Shown: positions 1 to 8,550, counted from the first letter of the stretch. The stretch is 64,000 nt of DNA from an uncultured Gammaproteobacteria bacterium (GCA_951812995.1 CATOTD010000003.1:62001-126000); one strand, 5' to 3'. Translations and numbers: made by a program. Notes: generated by a model not told the origin, from the letters alone.

Positions 1-1165
1 GCACACCTCCTACCGCCGCGACTGCTTTTGCGGCCGCATCGTTGAGGTCGTCAGCTGTGAGCAGTGTCAGCCCGCTTGCAGTGAGTGCGGCCTTGCCTTC
101 ATTAACGTTGGTGCCTTCTAGTCGAACGACAACGGGCACCGCTATGCCGACTTCTTTAACCGCTTGAATAATGCCCTCGGCAATGAGGTCGCAACGCACG
201 ATGCCACCAAAGATATTGACCAGTATGGCCTTGACGTTTTTGTCTGAAACAATCAGCTTGAAGGCCTCTGCGACCTTTTCTGCTGTCGCGCCACCCCCCA
301 CATCAAGAAAGTTAGCGGGACTTCCGCCCTGTAATTGAATAATATCCATCGTCGCCATCGCCAACCCGGCACCGTTTACCATGCAGGCAATATTGCCATC
401 TAACGTAATGTAATTTAGATCAAACTGTCGCGCGCTATTTTCTTTTTCGTCTTCCTGGCTGGCATCACGCAATGTTTCTAATTGTGCCTGTCTGAAAAGG
501 GCATTGTCATCCACGCCAATCTTTGCATCGATGGCGACTAAATCGCTGTTTTTATTGACGATAAGCGGATTGATTTCAACCAGGCTCAGATCTTTTTCCG
601 TAAATAATTTATAGAGACCTTGTAGTATCGACGTTAATTGCTTTCTTTGTTTGTCATCAAACCCCAGCGCGAAACCGATGCGTCGACATTGATGCGATTG
701 CAGACCAAGCACAGGGTCGACGGTGACACTGATAATTTTGTCAGGTTGCGTGGCAGCCACTTCTTCAATATCCATGCCCCCTTCGGTTGAAGCCATAATG
801 GCAACGCGGCGGCTAGCACGATCAACCACTAGGCCAAGATATAATTCAGAATCAATATCAGACAATGATGCGATCAGGACACAATTAACGGGTTGTCCAT
901 GGGGTGCGGATTGTTTTGTTACCAGTTGCGAACCTAGTAAGGAGCCAACAATGGATTCGAGTTCATCATGCCCGCGCGCTATTTTTACGCCGCCCGCTTT
1001 ACCACGACCACCGGCATGAACCTGTGCTTTTACTATCCAGCTATCGCCACCGATCTCTGCCACGCAGTGTTTTGCGTCTTCGACAGTGTGTGCAACATGG
1101 CCGGTAGGTGTTGGTATACCGTAGTCCTCGAATAGTTTTTTAGCCTGGTATTCGTGTAGATTCAT
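1..1165 (-). CDS. sucC: succinyl-CoA ligase, beta subunit (3' end at window edge)
   Basis: Beta subunit of the TCA-cycle enzyme that interconverts succinyl-CoA and succinate with nucleotide triphosphate formation; the partner is SucD. The reverse frame starts at an ATG at 1163-1165 with [12 protein letters not shown], the canonical SucC N-terminus, preceded by an AAGGA ribosome-binding site. The ATP-grasp segment with [13 protein letters not shown] follows, and the C-terminal domain shows the conserved [16 protein letters not shown]. It reads 388 codons to the edge without a stop, matching the 388-residue E. coli protein, so at most a few residues and the stop are missing. sucD would be expected just beyond the edge. 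The 231-bp gap to pilS on the other strand must hold divergent promoters; I could not fix them. Confidence 0.97.
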   Translation of the reverse strand, partial: MNLHEYQAKKLFEDYGIPTPTGHVAHTVEDAKHCVAEIGGDSWIVKAQVHAGGRGKAGGVKIARGHDELESIVGSLLGSQLVTKQSAPHGQPVNCVLIASLSDIDSELYLGLVVDRASRRVAIMASTEGGMDIEEVAATQPDKIISVTVDPVLGLQSHQCRRIGFALGFDDKQRKQLTSILQGLYKLFTEKDLSLVEINPLIVNKNSDLVAIDAKIGVDDNALFRQAQLETLRDASQEDEKENSARQFDLNYITLDGNIACMVNGAGLAMATMDIIQLQGGSPANFLDVGGGATAEKVAEAFKLIVSDKNVKAILVNIFGGIVRCDLIAEGIIQAVKEVGIAVPVVVRLEGTNVNEGKAALTASGLTLLTADDLNDAAAKAVAAVGGV

Positions 1166-1396
1166 GTGCCATCCTTAAACAATAAATAGATTGAGAAACA
1201 AGTTAAAACATCCTGCTTTAATAATAGTCACTAATAGTCTTGACTTGAAATTAGAGAAATATCCGCCGCCCGTATAGAGTGATGAATATTAGTTTAACCA
1301 ATAGCTTATATCAATTCGTGTCCGCGTTTCGACTTATATCGCGTACAATAATACATGCCAAGCTGGCCAGATAAAATAGGTACTTGTTAAAACGTA

Positions 1397-3019
1397 ATGG
1401 AAAACACCCACAACAAACCGGCAATCACGTATTCGCAAAACGCCATGAATTGGCAAGCATTATCTTATTTCAATTATTATCGTATTTTACTGTCCGTCTT
1501 ATTTTTACTGCTGATATACATGGATCGCCTACCACAACCTTTAGGCGGTCTTGATAAGCCGCTGTTTTCCAACGTATGCCATATATACTTGTTGCTGGCA
1601 ATAGTATTCAATTTTCTTATACACGTTCAATTCCCAAGATTTAAACGCCAGATTGCAATTCACGTATTAACAGACATCATCATATTGAGTTTATTGATGT
1701 ATGCAAGTGATGGGCTCAGTAGCGGATTTGGCTTACTCATCGCAATTGCAGTAGCCGGAGGCAGCCTTCTCAGAGTAGATAAAATTGCAATCTTGTTGGC
1801 CGCAATCGCAACCCTGAGTGTTTTGGGGCATGAACTTTACATACAGTTTATTGTATTTCATGTCCATGCCACGCCGAATTACACCCATGCTGGCATTTTA
1901 GGGGCGACATTTTTTATAACAACAATCATTGGGAATATATTAGCCACCAGAGCCAAAAAAACCGAAATATTGGCGAAAAAGCAGGCCATTGAAATAGATG
2001 AATTGGCAAAATTAAATGAACATATTGTGCAGCGTATGCAGTCCGGCATTCTGGTGTTGGATAATGATATGAATATATTGCTCATAAACGAGAAGGCCAA
2101 ACAATTATTGGGACAACAAGAAGCAGACATAAAAAAAACGGAGGATATATACCGTTGTCTGCAAGATCATATACATCGCTGGTTGCATGACAACGGCCCG
2201 AAAAATGTCATACTCAAGCTGGCAGAGAACGATGTCGAATTACAGACCTCATTTATAAAATTAACCCTTGTCGCTGATTATCAGATATTGGTTTTTTTAT
2301 CCGATATCTCATACCTGCAACAACGTGCGCAACAGTTGAAATTTGCGTCATTAGGTAGATTAACGGCAAGTATCGCGCATGAAGTCAGAAATCCGTTGGG
2401 TGCGATAAATCATGCTGGCCAGTTATTACGAGAATCTGCGTCCCTTAGCACTGAAGATCAGCGTTTAACGGAAATCATTAATGACCACTCACTGCGCATA
2501 AACAATATAATAGAAAATGTGCTCAGTATTAGTCGGCGCGAAAAAACAACAGCCGATGAGTTTGCCCTAATGCCATGGTTGGAAAAATTTATTGAAGAGT
2601 TTGAAACACGTTTCGATTTGGCAAAAGGTGCTGTTCAATTAACAGAAAATAAACAACCCCTATCCGTGAGAATGGATCCCTCCCAGTTGCATCAAGTATT
2701 ATGGAATCTTTGCGAAAATGCGATGCGTTATAGCCAGGGCCGACCGCTCATTACCCTGTCGTGCGCCGTTAATGAGGTGTCGCAAAGACCGTATCTGGAT
2801 ATAATAGATTATGGCCTTGGCATTGCAGACGCTATTAAAGAGCAGTTATTTGAGCCTTTTTTTACAACGGAGACAAAAGGCTCCGGGCTGGGGCTATATC
2901 TTGCCCGGGAGCTTTGTGTAGCGAATCGGGCGACATTAAGTTTACAATCCAACACCCCTCATGGTGCTGTTTTCCGACTTAGCTTCATGCCAACAGATGA
3001 ACAGGGTGAATTATTTTAG
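1397..3019 (+). CDS. pilS: PilS, sensor histidine kinase for type IV pilus expression
   Basis: A 540-residue inner-membrane sensor kinase. Residues about 20-195 are hydrophobic and can form the six-helix PilS sensor domain. A PAS-like linker follows (about 205-300), then a HisKA domain with the phospho-acceptor His328 in SIAHEVRNPLGAINHA. The HATPase shows the N box NLCENAMRYS and the G2 box GSGLGLYLARE. The next gene is PilR, separated by one nucleotide, so the two are co-transcribed, and the pilin gene follows. In Pseudomonas, PilS senses pilin levels in the membrane and controls PilR phosphorylation; the same role is inferred here from sequence and neighbourhood. Confidence 0.94.
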   Translation: MENTHNKPAITYSQNAMNWQALSYFNYYRILLSVLFLLLIYMDRLPQPLGGLDKPLFSNVCHIYLLLAIVFNFLIHVQFPRFKRQIAIHVLTDIIILSLLMYASDGLSSGFGLLIAIAVAGGSLLRVDKIAILLAAIATLSVLGHELYIQFIVFHVHATPNYTHAGILGATFFITTIIGNILATRAKKTEILAKKQAIEIDELAKLNEHIVQRMQSGILVLDNDMNILLINEKAKQLLGQQEADIKKTEDIYRCLQDHIHRWLHDNGPKNVILKLAENDVELQTSFIKLTLVADYQILVFLSDISYLQQRAQQLKFASLGRLTASIAHEVRNPLGAINHAGQLLRESASLSTEDQRLTEIINDHSLRINNIIENVLSISRREKTTADEFALMPWLEKFIEEFETRFDLAKGAVQLTENKQPLSVRMDPSQLHQVLWNLCENAMRYSQGRPLITLSCAVNEVSQRPYLDIIDYGLGIADAIKEQLFEPFFTTETKGSGLGLYLARELCVANRATLSLQSNTPHGAVFRLSFMPTDEQGELF

Positions 3020-3020
3020 T

Positions 3021-4319
3021 ATGTCGAAACTTGCATTGATAATTGATGACGAGCCTGATATTCGAGAGTTGTTGCAGATAACGCTACAGCGCATGAAAAT
3101 TAACACGCATTGCGCGGCCGATCTAGCAACGGCACGCATATTATTAACCCAACATGAATTTAATCTGTGTTTGACGGATATGAAATTAACAGATGGCGAT
3201 GGTGTTGAGTTTGTCAATGAGCTGCAAACAAACTTTCCACACATACCGGTCGCCGTGATTACAGCGCACGGCAGTATGGACAGTGCCATTAAAGCGTTGA
3301 AATACGGGGCGTTTGATTTTCTGACAAAACCCATCAATCTAAACACATTGCGCTCGGTCGTGCGTGGTGCCTTAAACATCAAGCCGCAACAGGCGCCAAT
3401 AAAGCCGAGCATGATCGGCGACAGTCGGCTCATGCAGGATGTACGCGGCACCATCGAGAAGCTAGCGCGTAATCAAGCACCTATTTATATCAGCGGTGAG
3501 TCTGGGGTAGGCAAAGAGCTGGCCGCACGTATGATCCATGATTATGGCCCGCGTGCCGATAGGCCTTTTGTGCCGGTGAACTGTGGTGCCATTCCGAATG
3601 ATTTGATGGAAAGCGAGTTTTTTGGTCATAAAAAAGGCAGTTTCACAGGCGCATTAGCGGATAAACCAGGCTTATTTCAGGCCGCAGATGGCGGTACATT
3701 ATTTCTCGATGAAATTGCCGAGTTGCCGCAACACATGCAGGTTAAGTTATTGCGCGCTATCCAAGAGAAAGTAGTGCGGCCGGTGGGTGCGCAAAAAGAA
3801 ACCCGTATCGACGTGCGGATATTGAGCGCCACGAATTGCAATTTATCGGATCAGGTAAAAAAGGGCTTGTTTCGTCAAGATTTGTTGTATCGCATCAATG
3901 TCATTGAATTGCAGCTTCCGCCCTTACGAGACCGCGCCGAAGACATCCCCTTGCTAGTTCTGCACATCATGGCCAAGCTACCGATAGCGGCGCAAGTCAA
4001 GGTAACGCCAGCGGCTGTCGCATTGTTGCAGACCTATCCGTTCCCGGGGAATATCAGAGAATTGGAAAATATACTAGAACGTGCGGCGGCGCTGTGTACG
4101 GGCAATGCGATTACAGCAGACGATATACAGCTACCCGCACAAGAGCCGCAGAATGACCCGCATCATGCCTCATTAGATGCGGTATTGAGCGATATTGAGA
4201 AGCAAAAAATTATTGCAGCGCTGGAGGAGACGCGCTGGAATAAAACGGCCGCGGCAAAACGGCTCGGTATTACGTTTCGCACCTTGCGCTATCGGCTGGA
4301 GAAACTGGGTTTGGATTAA
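3021..4319 (+). CDS. pilR: PilR, sigma-54-dependent response regulator
   Basis: An NtrC-type activator of 432 residues. The receiver domain (1-120) has the acidic pair D9-D10 and the phospho-acceptor D53 in CLTDMKLTDGDG. The AAA+ domain has Walker A GESGVGKE, the sigma-54 contact loop GSFTGA (the variant usual in PilR) and Walker B GGTLFLDEIAEL. A Fis-type helix-turn-helix ends the protein (TAAAKRLGITFRTLRYRL). The frame is open further upstream inside pilS, but the ATG at 3021 begins right at the receiver domain (MSKLALIIDDEPD), one base after the pilS stop. The likely target is the sigma-54 promoter of pilA, about 250 bp downstream. Confidence 0.95.
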   Translation: MSKLALIIDDEPDIRELLQITLQRMKINTHCAADLATARILLTQHEFNLCLTDMKLTDGDGVEFVNELQTNFPHIPVAVITAHGSMDSAIKALKYGAFDFLTKPINLNTLRSVVRGALNIKPQQAPIKPSMIGDSRLMQDVRGTIEKLARNQAPIYISGESGVGKELAARMIHDYGPRADRPFVPVNCGAIPNDLMESEFFGHKKGSFTGALADKPGLFQAADGGTLFLDEIAELPQHMQVKLLRAIQEKVVRPVGAQKETRIDVRILSATNCNLSDQVKKGLFRQDLLYRINVIELQLPPLRDRAEDIPLLVLHIMAKLPIAAQVKVTPAAVALLQTYPFPGNIRELENILERAAALCTGNAITADDIQLPAQEPQNDPHHASLDAVLSDIEKQKIIAALEETRWNKTAAAKRLGITFRTLRYRLEKLGLD

Positions 4320-4337
4320 ATCAGACTGCCGTATTAC

Positions 4338-4350
4338 GTCACATTGTGAC
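4338..4350. promoter_or_regulatory. GTCACA-T-TGTGAC palindrome downstream of pilR
   Basis: A perfect 6+1+6 inverted repeat, 18 bp after the pilR stop and roughly 235 bp before the pilA -24/-12 promoter. Symmetry and position fit an operator or enhancer-type activator site. The binding protein is not known; PilR or another dimeric regulator is a guess. There is no T-run, so it is not a terminator. Confidence 0.4.
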
Positions 4351-4400
4351 AATTTAGGTCCGTTTAAGGTAAAAATGAACATCAAGTCTTGTGTCGCTAT

Positions 4401-4529
4401 AACTTGGCCATAGCTTGGTCCTAACTTGGGCTTGACGTGGAATGTCAAGATTGACCGGTTTATAAAAAGCTAAAAAACCTTATTATTTAATACCTTATGC
4501 TATAGGTTGTGGCTATAGTTGGCTATAGG
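4401..4529. promoter_or_regulatory. two clusters of short direct repeats in the pilA upstream region
   Basis: Cluster 1 has three copies of (A)(A/G)CTTGG, starting at 4401, 4412 and 4423, spaced exactly 11 bp, one helical turn. Cluster 2 has three copies of GCTATAG(G), starting at 4499, 4512 and 4522, spaced 13 and 10 bp. Both lie between the pilR stop and the sigma-54 promoter, where an enhancer-binding activator such as PilR would bind. The same-face phasing suggests cooperative binding. Assignment to PilR is inference; IHF, encoded at 17976, could also bend this AT-rich stretch. The two clusters and the palindrome at 4338 are what I see in the 348-bp pilR-pilA gap. Confidence 0.45.
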
Positions 4530-4571
4530 TGTGTCATGTTTAGAATATTGCACGCGAGAATATTCTTGCAT

Positions 4572-4588
4572 TGGCATAAATAGTGCAT
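4572..4588 (+). promoter_or_regulatory. sigma-54 (-24/-12) promoter of pilA
   Basis: The sequence TGGCATAAATAGTGCAT has the invariant GG (4573-4574) and GC (4585-4586) separated by exactly 10 nt, as in the RpoN consensus. It lies about 80 bp before the pilA ATG and directly downstream of genes for a PilS/PilR pair, which is the known control of pilin genes in Pseudomonas. Transcription would start near 4598. Confidence 0.8.
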
Positions 4589-4667
4589 TATGGTTTGCCA
4601 CATTAGTTTTGAAAGTTTTTTGATAAACTGATTTTATTAACAACTAACTAAGCACAGGAGCTACAAA

Positions 4668-5099
4668 ATGAACATTAAGAAAACAGCACAACAGGGTTTT
4701 ACCCTTATCGAATTGATGATAGTGGTTGCCATTATCGGTATTCTGGCCGCCGTTGCCATCCCGTCTTATCAGGACTACACCATCCGTGCGCATGTCTCTG
4801 AGGGCATCGGTCTCGCCTCTGCCGCCAAACTCGCCGTGTCAGAGACTTTCGCCACCGAGAATACTTTTCCAGCCGATAATGATGCCGCTGGTCTTCCAGA
4901 CGCAGCACAGATTAAAGGTAACGCCGTCGATTCAGTTACTGTTGTAAATGGCGAGATCACGATCGCCTATAGCAACAAGGTGCCTGGGGGAAGTCCAACA
5001 ATAATCTTAACGCCATCGACGGCTAATCCTGGTTCAATAACGTGGGACTGTAAAACCGGTAGCGTGCTTTCGAAATATAGACCGGCCAGTTGTCGCTAA
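4668..5099 (+). CDS. pilA: type IV major pilin PilA
   Basis: A 143-residue type IVa prepilin. A short basic leader ends in Gly10; PilD would cut before Phe11, giving a mature start [20 protein letters not shown] with the conserved Glu5. Tyr residues follow in the alpha-1 helix ([15 protein letters not shown]). The C-terminal D-loop is bounded by Cys128 and Cys142. A strong ribosome-binding site (CACAGGAG) lies just upstream, and a hairpin terminator follows at 5136. The gene forms a unit with pilS and pilR but has its own sigma-54 promoter, so it is probably expressed at high level under PilR control. Confidence 0.96.
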   Translation: MNIKKTAQQGFTLIELMIVVAIIGILAAVAIPSYQDYTIRAHVSEGIGLASAAKLAVSETFATENTFPADNDAAGLPDAAQIKGNAVDSVTVVNGEITIAYSNKVPGGSPTIILTPSTANPGSITWDCKTGSVLSKYRPASCR

Positions 5100-5135
5100 T
5101 AGTGACATCCAGACTGGATTGATGCCGGTTATCAC

Positions 5136-5160
5136 AACCCCTCCGCTGGAGGGGTTTTTT
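5136..5160 (+). terminator. pilA terminator (copy 1 of a repeated terminator)
   Basis: The stem AACCCCTCC / GGAGGGGTT with loop GCT is followed by a T-run, an intrinsic terminator 37 bp after the pilA stop. The same hairpin with slightly changed stem bases recurs at 5437 and 5888, each time behind a member of the small-gene family, so terminator and gene were duplicated together. Confidence 0.85.
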
Positions 5161-5217
5161 ATTGTGCAATAAAGAATCGGTGGTTGCGTGTGGCAAGATT
5201 GATGTTATTATCAGCAC

Positions 5218-5406
5218 ATGGATACAACACCACTCTACAGAGCATTGATTCACGCAGGTGCGCCAGAAGACGAAGCCAAAGAGGCCGCATCTGCTTTCAG
5301 TGAAAAAATCGATACAATGGAAAAAGATATTGCGGAGATTAAAACGACAAACAGAATTATAGTCGTCTTGGCATTAGCTATCTTCATCAAATCATTTTTC
5401 GTTTGA
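5218..5406 (+). CDS. small coiled-coil/membrane protein, family copy 1
   Basis: A 62-residue protein of unknown function. It has a conserved head (MDTTPLYRALIHAGAPEDEA), a short heptad-like helix (about residues 25-45) and one C-terminal hydrophobic helix ending IFIKSFFV. The layout recalls small coiled-coil-plus-membrane proteins of the DUF1640 type, but that is only a resemblance. Three intact relatives and two decayed ones follow, and one more lies at 34618. A -10-like TATTAT (5206-5211) ends 6 nt before the ATG, with TTGCGT (5184-5189) 16 nt further up, and no Shine-Dalgarno is visible. Transcription would begin at or next to the start codon, giving a leaderless mRNA. Confidence 0.65.
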   Translation: MDTTPLYRALIHAGAPEDEAKEAASAFSEKIDTMEKDIAEIKTTNRIIVVLALAIFIKSFFV

Positions 5407-5436
5407 CCGCATTGCTGGATTGATTCTGGTTATCAC

Positions 5437-5461
5437 AAACCCTCCGCTGGAGGGTTTTTTT
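5437..5461 (+). terminator. intrinsic terminator, copy 2
   Basis: Stem AAACCCTCC / GGAGGGTTT with loop GCT and a T-run, 30 bp after the stop of small-gene copy 1. It is nearly the same as the pilA terminator and as copy 3 at 5888. Confidence 0.8.
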
Positions 5462-5515
5462 ATTGCGCAATAAAGAATCGGGCGCAATAAAAGAGAGTCG
5501 GTGTATAATCAGCAC

Positions 5516-5716
5516 ATGGATACAACACCACTCTACAGAGCATTGATTCACGCAGGTGCGCCAGAAGACGAAGCCAAAGAGGCCGCATCTGCTTTCAGTG
5601 GAAAAATCGATACAATGGAAAAAGATATTGCAGAACTAAAAATTTTAGTTCGGCTACTCATTGCAGGTCAGGTCATAATTATCGGCATCTTGGTAAAACT
5701 TCTCACTATCAGTTAA
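5516..5716 (+). CDS. small coiled-coil/membrane protein, family copy 2
   Basis: A 66-residue paralogue of the protein at 5218. The first 41 residues differ at only one position (Gly for Glu), while the membrane helix is different (LLIAGQVIIIGILVKLLTIS). The reading frame is open from a GTG at 5501, but the ATG at 5516 matches the starts of the other copies. TATAAT (5504-5509), a perfect -10 hexamer, ends 6 nt before that ATG and no ribosome-binding site is seen, so the mRNA is probably leaderless. Function unknown. Confidence 0.62.
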   Translation: MDTTPLYRALIHAGAPEDEAKEAASAFSGKIDTMEKDIAELKILVRLLIAGQVIIIGILVKLLTIS

Positions 5717-5720
5717 TCCC

Positions 5721-5857
5721 TTGTTTTCAGTGAAAAAATCAACACGATGGAAAAAGACATTGCAGAAATTAAAACGACCAACACAGAGATTAAAATAATC
5801 AATCGAATTTTAATCGTCTTGGTATTAGCTATCTTCATCAAATCATTTTTCGTTTGA
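5721..5857 (+). pseudogene. decayed copy of the small coiled-coil family (5' end missing)
   Basis: Directly behind copy 2, the sequence resumes in the middle of the family with FSEKINTMEKDIAEIKT and runs to IFIKSFFV and a stop, closely matching the 3' half of copy 1. No start region or promoter is present. Its coiled-coil part has an extra TNTEIKIINR stretch. It is best read as the 3' remnant of a unit duplication. Confidence 0.6.
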
Positions 5858-5887
5858 CCGCATTGCTGGATTGATTCCGGTTATCAC

Positions 5888-5911
5888 AAACCCTCCGCTG
5901 GAGGGTTTTTT
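5888..5911 (+). terminator. intrinsic terminator, copy 3
   Basis: Stem AAACCCTCC / GGAGGGTTT, loop GCT, T-run; same unit as at 5437. It follows the decayed copy and precedes small-gene copy 3. Confidence 0.8.
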
Positions 5912-5965
5912 ATTGCGCAATAAAGAATCGGGCGCAATAAAAGAGAATCGGTGTATCATCAGCAC

Positions 5966-6151
5966 ATGAGTGGAACATCATTTCGCGCATTGATCGAAGC
6001 TGGTGCAAAAGAAGACACCGCCAAAGAGGCCGCTGATGACAGTGATAGGATTGATAAAACTTTAGCTGAGTTAAAAATTTCTGTTCGCATCATCATTGCT
6101 ATCCTATTTGTAATGATCGGCATTCAGGTAAAAATCCTCACCGTACTTTAG
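5966..6151 (+). CDS. small coiled-coil/membrane protein, family copy 3
   Basis: A 61-residue member with the head MSGTSFRALIEAGAKEDTAK, a shortened coiled coil (LAELKISVRI) and a hydrophobic helix ending VKILTVL. An in-frame GTG at 5951 is rejected because the ATG at 5966 aligns with the other copies. TATCAT (5954-5959) ends 6 nt before the ATG, the same leaderless geometry. This copy is clearly diverged from copies 1 and 2, so the family is not a single recent expansion. Function unknown. Confidence 0.58.
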   Translation: MSGTSFRALIEAGAKEDTAKEAADDSDRIDKTLAELKISVRIIIAILFVMIGIQVKILTVL

Positions 6152-6240
6152 CCCGCGCTGTATGCCTTAACGTCACGACTTAAATCACATCAAAAGAGAA
6201 TCGGTGGTCGCGTGGCCAGGATTGATGTTATAATCAAGGT

Positions 6241-6453
6241 ATGAATACGACCTCACTTTACAGAGCATTGATCGAAGCTGGCACAAGCGAAGAGACTGCT
6301 AAAGAAGCCGCAGACCAAATCAGTGATAAAATTGATACCCTTGAAATTGAAAAAATTTCTCAGCTTGAAAAAGATGTTGCTGAGTTAAAGATTATGACTC
6401 GTATTAACACCGCTATGTTGGTAGCCTTGATCATCAAATCATTTTTCCTTTGA
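6241..6453 (+). CDS. small coiled-coil/membrane protein, family copy 4
   Basis: A 70-residue member: head MNTTSLYRALIEAGTSEETA, the longest coiled coil of the set (EIEKISQLEKDVAELK), then a hydrophobic helix ending LIIKSFFL. TATAAT (6229-6234) is followed by 6 nt and the ATG. The AAGG within those 6 nt is too close to the ATG to act as a ribosome-binding site. A further decayed 3' end follows. Function unknown; a membrane-anchored oligomer is the most one can infer. Confidence 0.6.
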   Translation: MNTTSLYRALIEAGTSEETAKEAADQISDKIDTLEIEKISQLEKDVAELKIMTRINTAMLVALIIKSFFL

Positions 6454-6455
6454 CC

Positions 6456-6589
6456 TCACTAGAAAAAGATGTTGCTGATCTGAAATTTTAGTCCATATCA
6501 ATACAGCTATTTTGATGGCGGTCGTCGGTCTATCCGTAAAAATCCTCACCGTGCTCTGTATGCCTTAATGTCACGACTTAAATCACATC
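6456..6589 (+). pseudogene. second decayed 3' remnant of the small coiled-coil family
   Basis: Starts with codons for LEKDVADLKF, then a TAG, a shifted frame with VHINTAILMAVVGLSVKILTVL-like coding, and a tail CTGTATGCCTTAATGTCACG. That tail also follows copy 3 (6159-6190, one base different). So this is a duplicated, frameshifted 3' end of a copy-3-like unit. Confidence 0.5.
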
Positions 6590-6634
6590 GCGTGTCCTAT
6601 CCATGTCTGTCAAAACTAATGCCTGCCAAAACCA

Positions 6635-8515
6635 ATGCCGCAAAATAATACGCTGGTCTTATATAGCATAATCATCCTGTTGCTTACAGTCCTCGTCTAT
6701 GCGCCTGGTCTTGCGGGTGGCTTTGTGTATGATGATTATCATAATTTTCTGCATAACAAGGCCATCACGGACGCTGAGTTTACCTTGCAAGGGATGTGGT
6801 CGGCCATGCAATCGAGTACGGCCGGGCCCTTGGGTCGTCCATTGCCCATGCTGAGTTTTTTCTTGAATTACCATCTCAGCGGGCATAATCCATTCAGTTA
6901 TAAATTATTCAATATCCTTATCCATAGCATTAATGCCGTATTAGTATTTTTTGTAAGCTACAGCCTTTTTAAGGCGTATTTTAGGCGGATTGAGGCGAAC
7001 ATAAGGCCAGCACAATATCGCTTAATGGCTATGTGGGTGGCCCTGTTATGGGCCGTGCATCCGATTAACCTGACAGCCGTGTTGTATGTTGTGCAGCGGA
7101 TGACTAGCATGGCTGGTACCTTCACGCTTTTGGGGATACTCACATACGGTCTGTTGCGCGAAGGCAATCGATTAAAAGCTACCTACGGATATTTGGGGCT
7201 TATCCTTGTCTTTGGTGTCTTGGCAGCACTGTGTAAAGAAAACGGCGTATTGCTGTTTTTGTTCCTGTTTGTGATTGAATCGTTTATCTATCGCTGGCGT
7301 TTTAAGAATACGGCACAAAAGAAACCAATCGTCGCATTTTTCAGTACTGTGTTTATTGGGGCCGTTATTATTGTGGGATACCTCCTGCTTGCTAACAAAC
7401 TTACGTTTGATTACAGCGGCCGTGGCTTTACATTGCCCGAAAGACTACTGACGCAGGCACGGGCGATCTGGTTTTATGTCGCGCAAATCCTGTTGCCGCA
7501 AGCACCGTTATTCGGTTTGTATCATGATGATTTTTTATTGTCTGTGGGTTTATTTGAGCCGGTATCCACGTTTTGGTCGGTCGCAGGGCTGGGTTTGCTT
7601 GTATTGGTGGCGTTGGCGACGGCGAGAAAAATGCCCTGGCTGGGGTTTGGCGTGTTCTTTTTTCTTGTCGGACACCTGCTGGAGTCAACCATTATCGCGC
7701 TGAATCTGGTACACGAGCACAGAAATTATATCCCCTCTTTGGGTCTTATTATCTTGCTCGTGGTGTTTTTTCAATGGCTACTGCATAAGCGCGGGCGTAT
7801 GCAGGCAAATATTCTGTTGGTAATACTTACCTGCCTGTTTGCATTGGTGACGGTGGGGCGCGCGTATGATTGGGGAAACCTGCATCGATACGCAAAGATG
7901 TCCATGCAGCGACAGCCCAACTCAGTTAGCACAAATTATGGCGCGGGCTTTATTTTCCAGCAGTTCTTTCATCAAACAAATGATGAGCAATATCTCACGC
8001 AATCGATAAACGCCCTTCAAAAGGCAGACGCAATAAGTGGGGACAATATGCAGTCTGCAATCGCATTGCTACATATCTACGCGACCGTCGGCAAGCCACC
8101 CGAACAGGCATTGATCAATAAAATAAAATCCAGTTTTAGCAGCAAACAGATTACAGTCAAAGAACTGATGGCATTATCGAAATTGGTTAATTGCAAGCTC
8201 GAAGGGCTATGTGCGGTGGATGATGATATATTGCATGGATTATTTAATAGCCTAATCAGCAATCCGTTATTACACGGACGCGGGCGGGACGAGGCCTTAT
8301 ATTTTTATGCAGAGTTTTTAGGCGGCGTGGCAAACGAGGGGGAAAATGCCTTGTCCATAGCGTATGATATTGTTAATCGCAATCCAGATGTTCTTGAATA
8401 TAAAATTCAATTAATAACATTATTATTCAGTAATGGGAAAAATGATGAGGCCGAACGCATGATGACGGAGCTTAGCAATGAACACGGATTTAAGTTTGAG
8501 GTGGTCAAAAAATGA
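6635..8515 (+). CDS. polytopic membrane protein, GT-C-like with TPR-like C-terminus
   Basis: A 626-residue inner-membrane protein. About 10-12 hydrophobic segments occupy residues 8-425. The first periplasmic loop has the acidic motif FVYDDYHNF (Asp33-Asp34), the position and type of motif that binds metal and lipid-linked sugar in GT-C glycosyltransferases of the TMTC/PMT kind. The remaining 200 residues are soluble and helical with TPR-like pairs. It lies behind the pilin array and 35 bp before a GT2 enzyme, so a role in glycosylating pilin or another surface protein or polymer is plausible. It is not a clear PilO/TfpO or PglL; substrate unknown. Confidence 0.65.
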   Translation: MPQNNTLVLYSIIILLLTVLVYAPGLAGGFVYDDYHNFLHNKAITDAEFTLQGMWSAMQSSTAGPLGRPLPMLSFFLNYHLSGHNPFSYKLFNILIHSINAVLVFFVSYSLFKAYFRRIEANIRPAQYRLMAMWVALLWAVHPINLTAVLYVVQRMTSMAGTFTLLGILTYGLLREGNRLKATYGYLGLILVFGVLAALCKENGVLLFLFLFVIESFIYRWRFKNTAQKKPIVAFFSTVFIGAVIIVGYLLLANKLTFDYSGRGFTLPERLLTQARAIWFYVAQILLPQAPLFGLYHDDFLLSVGLFEPVSTFWSVAGLGLLVLVALATARKMPWLGFGVFFFLVGHLLESTIIALNLVHEHRNYIPSLGLIILLVVFFQWLLHKRGRMQANILLVILTCLFALVTVGRAYDWGNLHRYAKMSMQRQPNSVSTNYGAGFIFQQFFHQTNDEQYLTQSINALQKADAISGDNMQSAIALLHIYATVGKPPEQALINKIKSSFSSKQITVKELMALSKLVNCKLEGLCAVDDDILHGLFNSLISNPLLHGRGRDEALYFYAEFLGGVANEGENALSIAYDIVNRNPDVLEYKIQLITLLFSNGKNDEAERMMTELSNEHGFKFEVVKK

Positions 8516-8550
8516 TGGGTTTGTAGCATGAATCATGTTACTCAAGCAAT

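Noticed and set aside
2961..3020. Upstream extension of pilR
   Set aside because: It overlaps the pilS 3' end; the ATG at 3021 starts exactly at the receiver domain.
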